From Schistosoma haematobium (taxonomy: Eukaryota; Platyhelminthes; Trematoda; Strigeidida; Schistosomatidae): a stretch of 64,000 bases of DNA. The stretch spans positions 93,127,364 through 93,191,363 of the forward strand of contig NC_067196.1 in assembly GCF_000699445.3 (NCBI RefSeq). Reading direction: 5' to 3'. The position numbers and the translations under genes are program-made. Of this stretch, positions 58,801-64,000 are shown piece by piece. The notes beneath the pieces were generated by a model that was given only the letters and a program-made list of their open reading frames with translations, was not told the DNA's origin and did no database searches. Positions within the stretch are counted from its first letter, which is position 1. Every line of letters begins with the position of its first letter.

Positions 58801-61800
58801 TTAATAATGGTGGAAGCTGAAAATAAATTAACAAAGGAAATGGTAATGTACATAGAACAAGATTTTATTTTCATAACTGACAAACAAAACACATTCAAAT
58901 TATTGAGAATATTATTTATTAGTATATCATTTCATTCAGTCAGCTACAACGTAGGACCAGCCACATTTATGCATCGGTCCATGTTGCCTATTCTCCCACT
59001 GACTGCAGCACAGATGATGTAAAAGGTGAGTTTTACAGAAAGCTCTCCGACCTCCTCCTAAAAGCTAGGCGCTCGGATGTAGTAATAGTGGCCGGTGACT
59101 TTAATGCCCAAGTAGGTAAACTAGGCGATAGGGAAAGACACCTGGGTGGATCTTATAGCAACGTGGCTCAAAGAACAGATAATGGCGACCGTCTGTTGCA
59201 GCTATGCTCAGATAACCGCCTGTTCCTTGCAAATAGTAACTTTAAGCATAAGGAAAAACATCTTTTAACATGGCGACCCCCTAATTCGTCCCAATGTTGG
59301 ACCCAAATAGATCACACGTCAAGGTAGCAACAACGGTCGGGTGTATATCCTTTCGAACCAGTCCATATGCTTACCATCAGTGCTGAAACTTCTTAATTTG
59401 AAAGGACAGGTGGTTCGATGGCTAGCTTAATCATACGATATCTGTTCAAATAATAAAACTTGCTAAATTTAATCTTTAGTTGAATAAGGGACATGTTTGC
59501 CGGTCAGTAAGTTACCAATAACTAAGGTGTTTGGGATAGAAGAAATAGTACATTAATTGAATCGAGTTACCTGCCGATATGAGCGATAGTATACCGTATC
59601 AAAAAGCTAACAAAACTAATGTTAATCCTAGCATTCGTCTAAGCATCAACATATAGGCCATAATGGAACTAAATCATTCACCAAGTACTGGAATATGAGC
59701 CAGACTTTAGGTATGAAAACTACTGATATTTCCCGATCAACCAAGCCGAAGTAGGTGAAGAGGGCGTTGGAGCCTGAGACTTAGTGGTAGCAAGTTGAAC
59801 ACCTTAACCACTAAGCCACAACTCCATGGTTGATAAACGACGTATCACTTAATAGTTATTTTAGAAACAGTACTATAGAATTGCGTATGAGTATATGTTT
59901 TAAGATGTTTTGTAGTATAAATAATTCCTATAAAAACTTTGGTTCCAACAACATCCAAACTACCATACGGTGGTAGAGTATATGCTATGAGAGTATGAAT
60001 ACTCCACAATTCATCCCAATAACATCTAACCTCATATAGTTGTCTGCTAGATATGATATTTATTATATAATGGTTCCAAATAAACTAATTACATGTAATG
60101 TTTTACAAATAATTTTGTTCCACTTACAATCGCAATGATAATGTAAGTCACTTTGAAACTAACAATAGCATATGAAACAGAATTAATCGTTATGTTGGTG
60201 TTTTGTAGCACAAACGATATAAAAAATGACTTCTTACCACTTTCTCATAACCCCGCTCTTGCATAATGAACGAATGAAAGTTTGTATTTCGATGAACTAA
60301 AAGGTACAATAACAGTGGGCTACTATCCTGAGACAATGTCGAAGCTGCTGTATCACAGATAGCAGTGAAATTTATTTGTGGTGATGATGATTGAGTAACT
60401 ATGTTTAAATGTCCATTTAATGTAGCACCACCTGGCTGTAATCGAGGGGCTGAAGTACAAATAACATATACAAGACGAATGAAGCCGCTCAACATACTTG
60501 GTATGCAATAAATATTTATTCAAATCTACAATCTTATCACGAATTTATATGACAGTAAAACAAGCAGTTGTGTGGACAGATATAAACATGTGACCGTTGC
60601 ATTTGTAATAGTAACTTTATTGGATAGTATACGTTCATATACAATTGATCGTAACATTTTACCATATGTACGTTTGTCTATATTGTCCTTCGGTTATTTC
60701 GTGTATACATACAACCGAGTCAACCATTAATTCTTCTTCCACTACACCTCACGGAAAACTTGCATTGTACAAGTTTGTTTAGTTGAATTTGCTCGCTTGA
60801 AATATAATTGGTATCCATTTTCCACTAATTTGTAAAACCCATATATTAGAGCAGAGCCCTAACGAAGAACCAATTGAAAGAAATATTTCTTTCCTCAACT
60901 TATCGTTTTAATGTTTCGATGAGAATATTTAATACATTTGAAATTTATTTTCCATACCTTAACTTTTATCTCAATTTCTTAAAGTAATATGAATCATGTG
61001 ATCAATAGTGACCGGCTTTACGATGGGTTTCCTGCTAGTGAGAAGCCGTGACCAATGGAGTTCAACTGTATGTTTTGAGGCTGTTACTCACTGAAGACAA
61101 TGATGAACGGTTGCGCGATTTCGTGGATTGGTTGAAGCTAGACATTAACACTGTTGGATGCCGGCTCAATCTAGTGTTCAAGCGTTCATGCTCGAGATCG
61201 TGAATGCGCACTGCCGAGGAGTCCAATATGAGAACGAAACGACTGTCCATTGCTTCTAGGTTTTCAATGGTGGTCTAACATTGATCCACACATTATACGA
61301 ATCTAAACTCAACGATCTGCACAACCTTATACTGATAATTTGAATATATGTCGATAGTAAGTCTAATGAGATATACGAAGTTACTCACTGTGGAATAGAC
61401 AGTAACATGAACACGTTAATGATCTTCAGTTGCAGAGTAATTGAAACCGCAAAGAGATCAAGAGCTATTCCAGTTGAATTTTGTGATTTCATCAGGGTGC
61501 ACCAAAGACTGTGACTTCTATTATTGTTATTATTATTATCACCATTCAAGTTGTAATAAGCATTAGTTGTCTGGTTCCTTTCAGCTTGGCTAACACTTTA
61601 ATTACTTTGAAAAACAATCCAGTAACAATATCTTAAAAACCTCTGATATCACATAAAACTTAAAATAAAATACTTATTCGAACATAAAAATATTCATAAT
61701 AGTGCAGCTGCATATGCACAGCCTACAGTTTATTATCGAAATCGCTCTCTTTAACTTTAATCAGAACAGCGAATCAGTACTTTAACCTATTCGTATCAGA

Positions 61801-62408
61801 TTACTTTGGCTATATAACCTGAAATCAATACATAAAGTTCTTAACCGAAGGCTTTTATGTTTCTTTTCATCTATCGATTAACATTAAATTCACCTTCGTA
61901 GAAGTTAAAGTGTTGATAAATATTAAAATCAAGCATTAGTGTTATTTATAATTATAAAAAGGAATAATAGTGAGTGAACTTGTGCACAAAAGCCTTAATG
62001 CTTAAGACTAACTTGACTTTGGCAGCACGTGAGTTGTATCCATTATTGAATCAACCTGGTTTTTTTGAGTAACTTCATCTTGTAAAGAAAAAAGTGTTGT
62101 TCGATACGGATTTCGGCCTAAAGAATTCGAATCTTTAATATTATTTTCTGAATAAGTTGATACAGTCTTTTCAATAGATCCAGCCTGAGTAGTAAGTATC
62201 AATAAAAGTAGTGAGCTGACATTTGACAATAGATGACACTGTTCGTTTGATTTGATAGTTGATTCTGATGTTAAAAGATCTGTGGAAACATTATTTTTTA
62301 CTGGTTCAACAACTGCAACATGCGGACTGTTCTGTATATCTGATTTTGTTGAACTATTGGCAGTGCGACTAAAGTAACCACCAAATGTGACGATTGTAAC
62401 TAAACTAC
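46562..62408 (-). CDS. DYM: Dymeclin, nine 3'-most exons (N-terminal part beyond window)
   Basis: Dymeclin is a peripheral Golgi protein needed for normal secretory traffic. Exons in transcript order: 62408-62013, 60449-60238, 58816-58691, 55433-55320, 54466-54372, 51703-51556, 50339-50181, 48733-48587, 46801-46562. They join in frame to 1637 nt (about 545 residues), ending QVLV and TAA. Blocks matching the family include [122 protein letters not shown] and [19 protein letters not shown]. The first visible exon enters in phase 1, so about 250 N-terminal residues are outside. The acidic C-terminal tail is unlike the vertebrate end. Introns contain LTRs, RTE fragments and SINEs. Confidence 0.95.
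46802..48586 (-). other. Dymeclin intron (H/I): nothing recognised
   Basis: AT-rich, with only short open frames such as 47462-47722 and 47901-48113 that show no domain. Confidence 0.45.
48587..48733 (-). CDS. DYM: Dymeclin exon H
   Basis: 49 codons, acceptor ATTTCAG, donor GTAATT. It encodes [20 protein letters not shown] and [17 protein letters not shown], aligned with DIMQNIDLVISFFSSRL of the family. Confidence 0.92.
49090..49850 (+). mobile_element. RTE (SR2-like) 3' coding end, degenerate, dymeclin intron
   Basis: Decayed translation in mixed frames: [22 protein letters not shown] at 49170-49225, [19 protein letters not shown] (49380-49440), NLLWER-like, [23 protein letters not shown] (49630-49690) and an end near 49800. 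It is antisense to dymeclin. Confidence 0.75.
50181..50339 (-). CDS. DYM: Dymeclin exon G
   Basis: 53 codons, acceptor TTGTAG, donor GTTAGA. It encodes [20 protein letters not shown] then [15 protein letters not shown] and RSHPSFQ, the best conserved part of the visible protein. Confidence 0.95.
50950..51440 (+). mobile_element. Solo LTR, diverged, dymeclin intron
   Basis: Counterparts of the 58-kb LTR in order: TATTCCTCTTATCATAAGC, GTGTACAAATGTTATTTC, a TATA-like TGATATATAGACCCAG, GAAATAAATGATTCG, GTGTTCTGGACTCAACTGG, and an end at GTCACAACA (51440). The start is uncertain. Confidence 0.68.
51556..51703 (-). CDS. DYM: Dymeclin exon F
   Basis: Acceptor TTTTCAG, encodes [20 protein letters not shown] to SSDTQEEM. 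The donor would be GTTCGT, a weak match to consensus, but it is the only GT that keeps the frame into exon G. Confidence 0.85.
51890..52235 (+). mobile_element. Solo LTR, 5'-diverged or truncated, dymeclin intron
   Basis: GGTTGGTATATAAACAGAG (TATA), CTGGACTCAACTGGCTGGGC, CACTAATCCGATCGATA and an end CACGTTACAACA at 52235 match the same LTR family. The first ~150 bp of the family are not clear. Confidence 0.65.
52620..53240 (-). repeat. Unidentified GC-richer dispersed-type sequence
   Basis: It differs in composition from the AT-rich intron around it. The words ACGTCAAGGTAACAATAACG (53201-53220) recur as ACGTCAAGGTAGCAACAACG at 59318-59337, so at least that end is repetitive. Both strands have short open frames (52828-53121 plus, 52841-52626 minus), none with a recognised domain. 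Confidence 0.45.
53254..53880 (-). mobile_element. 5S-rRNA-headed SINE, complete copy with target-site duplication
   Basis: Minus-strand order: a 5S-like head (53880-53763), TTTT and a short C/A-rich spacer, the family body starting GCCCCCAAATGCCCTGGTA at 53737, an RTE-type 3' end (CCTTGTACCAATATCTATGT) and a tail of AAATAAATAAATAA. The 13-bp word ATACGCAATGGAA flanks it exactly, at 53241-53253 and 53881-53893. The duplication places the head, body and tail in one retrotransposed unit. The body has a deletion of about 60 bp relative to other copies. Confidence 0.88.
53763..53880 (-). ncRNA. 5S rRNA-like sequence (SINE head, probably not a working rRNA gene)
   Basis: 118 nt beginning GCCAGCGACCATACCACGTT and ending GAATACCGGGTGTCGCAGGC. 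It has the 5S landmarks: CTCGTCCGATCACC, GTTAAGCAACG (A-box region), CCCGGTCAGTACTTG, ATGGGTGACCG and AATACCGGGTG. Outer strands pair (GCCAGCGAC with GTCGCAGGC, one mismatch). TTTT follows, suitable as a pol III stop. Several expected conserved bases differ (for example GCATGGG where GGATGGG is usual). Confidence 0.82.
53893..54100 (+). mobile_element. tRNA-derived SINE, internally deleted
   Basis: GATCACACAATATCGTGAAT is joined to GAGTCTAGTGGTTAAGAG (A box), then GGTCCTGGATTCGATTTTC (B box) and a decayed 3' half. Its left end coincides with the insertion site of the 5S-headed SINE. Confidence 0.65.
54372..54466 (-). CDS. DYM: Dymeclin exon E
   Basis: 95 nt, acceptor TAATTAG, donor GTAAGT, leaving in phase 2. 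It encodes [20 protein letters not shown] through CDTLV, matching DKYLHTNCLAALANMS of the family. Confidence 0.93.
54467..55319 (-). other. Dymeclin intron (D/E): nothing recognised
   Basis: AT-rich intron with no repeat or coding signal seen. Confidence 0.45.
55320..55433 (-). CDS. DYM: Dymeclin exon D
   Basis: 38 codons, acceptor TTTTTAAG, donor GTAAGA. It encodes [20 protein letters not shown] then [18 protein letters not shown]. The spacing from IHTS to GSL equals that of vertebrate dymeclin, which supports both splice sites. Confidence 0.9.
55722..55925 (-). repeat. Dispersed repeat (pair with 44268-44486)
   Basis: The reverse complement reads CAGAGAAAAGAATTTACATT, AACTGGTGACCATTCAACAT, GACCAAGAAGTAAGAAACG, AATATTGAATAAAGCTAATA. 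It is the same order and 3' end as the 44-kb copy, in opposite orientation. Confidence 0.6.
56478..56575 (+). mobile_element. tRNA-derived SINE, 5' fragment
   Basis: GTGGATTGGTTGAAGATAGA, then GATGCAGGCTCAGTGGTTAA and GCGTTCACGCGCATGG form the tRNA-like head half. The rest is missing. Confidence 0.65.
56576..57454 (-). other. Dymeclin intron (C/D): nothing recognised
   Basis: AT-rich, no coding or repeat signal recognised. Confidence 0.45.
57455..57975 (+). mobile_element. Non-autonomous retroposon body (5S-headed SINE family, headless copy), dymeclin intron
   Basis: It starts GGCCCCCAAATGCCCTGGTA, the same point as the 24-kb copy. It has GACGAAAAGAGAATGTACGG and GTCACCAGCTACCATGGGAC, and ends GTACCAGTGTTTATGTGTTT plus AAATAAATATATAA. 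It abuts a Penelope 3' end. Confidence 0.87.
57985..58682 (+). mobile_element. Penelope-like 3' end split by a solo LTR
   Basis: Left part 57985-58106 (TATGACAAACAACAATTCTT, TCTGGCCAATTTAATGG, TTATAATTGTAGAAC) and right part 58620-58682 (CTGATGAGAAACTATTGAAA, AGAATATTCTTCGTC, ending AAATAAATAA). Joined, they follow the order of the copies at 10140-10400 and 16300-16510. The middle is the LTR at 58107-58619. Confidence 0.72.
58107..58619 (+). mobile_element. Solo LTR (513 bp) with 5-bp target duplication
   Basis: It begins TGTTAGGTCCCGATAAGCC and ends AGTTATAACA (TG...CA), flanked by AGAAC at 58102-58106 and 58620-58624. Inside are a TATA box (TATATAAA at 58395) and AATAAA at 58417, a normal LTR layout. 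Three relatives lie at 41657, 50950 and 51890. A 5-bp duplication suits Gypsy or BEL integrases; the family is not assigned. Confidence 0.88.
58691..58816 (-). CDS. DYM: Dymeclin exon C
   Basis: 42 codons, acceptor TTTTCAG, donor GTGAGT. It encodes [10 protein letters not shown], then [20 protein letters not shown] and FGRDIHTS, close to the vertebrate block around VYMALIILLILTED. A retroelement tail begins within 8 bp of the donor. Confidence 0.95.
58975..59328 (+). pseudogene. Non-LTR endonuclease fragment, dymeclin intron
   Basis: [23 protein letters not shown], then [24 protein letters not shown] reading at 59088-59327 ([46 protein letters not shown]). It is an AP-type endonuclease of a family related to, but different from, the 25-kb RTE copy. 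It breaks off at ATAGATCAC where another repeat word begins. Confidence 0.82.
59340..60237 (-). other. Dymeclin intron (B/C) remainder; possible old SINE
   Basis: At about 59830-59745 the minus strand reads GTTGTGGCTTAGTGGTTAAG, an A-box-like tRNA feature, without a clear B box. Otherwise nothing was recognised. Confidence 0.4.
60238..60449 (-). CDS. DYM: Dymeclin exon B
   Basis: Acceptor ACTTCAG, donor GTAAGA. It encodes [20 protein letters not shown] then [20 protein letters not shown], the QINFxxLYxxL ... LLLYTLLHQN block of dymeclin. Confidence 0.93.
61080..61298 (+). mobile_element. tRNA-derived SINE with deleted B-box region
   Basis: GCGCGATTTCGTGGATTGG, GATGCCGGCTCAATCTAGTG, then directly GATCGTGAATGCGCACTGC and TTTTCAATGGTGGTCTAACA. 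The B box between them is missing. Confidence 0.7.
62013..62408 (-). CDS. DYM: Dymeclin exon A (first exon in the window)
   Basis: Acceptor TTCTAG and donor GTTAGT, phases 1 and 1. It includes [15 protein letters not shown], then a low-complexity Ser/Thr insert, then LLLLILTTQ and [10 protein letters not shown], matching VFTLGG ... LLLLLVLANL ... NPYRQAIMSF of the family. The insert makes this part longer than in vertebrates. Confidence 0.88.
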
Positions 62409-62585
62409 CTAGAATTAAGAAGACAGATTAATTTCAATAATAGCGCAAAATTTACTATGGTACATCATTAAACACAACTACTGCTACTAACTCGATGGGT
62501 GAATAAAGTCAGCCGAATATATTTGGGTCCGACAACCATTGCCTAAACATCGCTTATTTCATCAGAAGCTTGTCAGCTTTTATTT

Positions 62586-62739
62586 ATTTATTATTTATTT
62601 GAACACATAAATATTGGTACCAGATATATATATGTGCCAGCAATAACAATGAGAATGGGAAGAGAAAGAGGTGTACGGTACGTATAAGAGAGAAGGAAAA
62701 TAAGAGAACAATAACGACCACGGTTTAGTGTATGGTAGT

Positions 62740-62795
<56 letters not shown>

Positions 62796-64000
62796 GGAAA
62801 CAGTAAGGTACGACCAAAAATAATACTTGTAGTTAAGGAAGTTACAACCACTTTTTATGAAGAAAGTAAAGAAGGTTACAGCAGGATCGTCACTGGCTTC
62901 TATTCTGAGACATATCTGATAACGTCTCTAGCCACTGTGTTGCACCATCTCTCAGACCCCAATCAGGGAGTCGTGAAGGACCAACACAAGCCAGCCATTT
63001 GCAGCAGCTTTCTTTCATACCACGACACCATGTCATACACTGACCACCTCTCCGCTTTTTCCAACCAGTCCCAGCGCCTGCAAATAATGCACGAAGATGA
63101 ATTCTCTGGGACGATATTCGTAGAATATGTCAAAGCCACCGAAGTCGGTGTTTCAAGATAGTGACACCAATTGCATTATCGTCTCTGCACACGAACACAC
63201 GATGACAAACCTCTGCATTGCTGACATGGTGACGCCACTGGATATCAGCAATCCTTAGGAGACAACGGTGATCAAATACAGAGTCGTCTAACGTCCTCAA
63301 CTCGAAGAGGCCACGTTTCACAAGCATAGAGCGAAACTGCTCTCGCCGACGCGCTGTAGATCCGACCTTTTACAGCCAGACTGACATCACGAAGGTGCCA
63401 AAGATAGCCCAGATTGGCATAAGCCGCTCTGGCTTTCAATATACGTGAATTGATCTCATCACTCACGCCCCCACCAGCACTTATGCAGCTACCTAGATAC
63501 ACCAACTTCTCGACTACTTCTATCTGCTCACCGTCCAGGGTGAGTACAGGATTAGAATCCTGCCAGTCTTGTAGAAGTACTTTGCACTTCGAAGGTGCAA
63601 AGCACATACCTACGGACACTGATTGCTAACTGATTAAGTGCGGATTGCATGCCTCGGGCATTATCGCACAGTAAGACAACATCGTCCACATACTCAAGGT
63701 CGAGAAGTTTTTCTCCACGCAACAGATCCACACCACCATTACTTACATTCATCAGAGCTGTTTTCAGAATATCATCGATGGCAAAGTTGAAGAGGAATGG
63801 TGAGACTGGGCAACCCTATCTAGCCACACTGCTCGAATGGAACGATGGAGAGAGAAGGTTGTATGCCCTCACTCTACCTGAAGTGTTTGTATATAGGGCC
63901 TTTAAGATGTTAATAAACTTCTCAGGCACATCCTTCTTTAATAGACAATCCCAGAGAACAGCCCTGTCCAACGAATCGAAGGCAGCCCTGATGTCAAGAA
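62586..64000 (-). mobile_element. RTE-type element, 3' half, inverted second copy (cut by window end)
   Basis: From 64000 down: the RT region around AAFDSLDRAVLWDCLLK, GVRQ-region (altered near 63819), YVDD (about 63687-63676), LVYLGSCISAGG, LSLYACETWPLRVEDVRRLC, then the 3' UTR with (TAA)n at 62741-62792 and the tail TATTTATGTGTTCAAATAAA. It is nearly identical to 26.95-28.41 kb. A 5-nt deletion near 63609 relative to the first copy breaks the RT frame. Confidence 0.9.
62741..62792 (+). repeat. (TAA)n microsatellite within the inverted RTE 3' UTR
   Basis: About 17 TAA units at the position equivalent to the (ATT)n tract at 28171-28255; shorter here. Confidence 0.95.

Overview
The window is AT-rich, intron-rich animal DNA, full of retroelements. 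Two kinds of evidence point to a blood fluke (Schistosoma or a close relative): Sm-alpha-like SINEs carrying hammerhead-ribozyme remnants, and RTE-, Penelope-, Gypsy- and BEL/Pao-type elements of the kind schistosomes carry. No bacterial-style operons, tRNA clusters or CRISPR arrays were seen.

Three multi-exon protein genes were rebuilt exon by exon from splice sites and conserved protein blocks. (1) A calponin (CH domain plus four calponin repeats) on the minus strand, 13764 to 3659, 5 exons, with an apparent 1-base deletion in the repeat region. (2) DBF4, the regulatory subunit of the CDC7 S-phase kinase, on the plus strand, 22211 to 43821, 9 exons, 636 residues, whose first intron appears to use a GC-AG splice pair. 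(3) Dymeclin, a Golgi-associated trafficking protein, on the minus strand; the nine 3'-most exons lie between 62408 and 46562 and the N-terminal part lies beyond the right edge. Calponin and DBF4 are divergent, about 8.4 kb apart; DBF4 and dymeclin are convergent, about 2.7 kb apart. The three products act separately (actin cytoskeleton, DNA replication, Golgi), so no joint pathway is implied.

Nearly everything else that can be recognised is mobile DNA. Calponin introns hold tRNA-derived SINEs and a Penelope-like element with reverse transcriptase and GIY-YIG remnants. The calponin-DBF4 spacer holds an RTE fragment and a Gypsy/BEL mosaic. DBF4 intron 1 holds a nearly complete RTE element (25.0-28.4 kb) and a non-autonomous retroposon. 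Other DBF4 introns hold RTE fragments, a solo LTR and more retroposons. Dymeclin introns hold LTRs, RTE fragments and, at the right edge, a second RTE copy almost identical to the first but inverted.

The most notable object is a 627-bp retroposon at 53254-53880 (minus). It begins with a 5S-rRNA-like sequence, continues into a body repeated six times in the window, ends with the same 3' tail as the RTE element, and is flanked by a perfect 13-bp target-site duplication. It reads as a 5S-rRNA-headed SINE probably mobilised by the resident RTE element.
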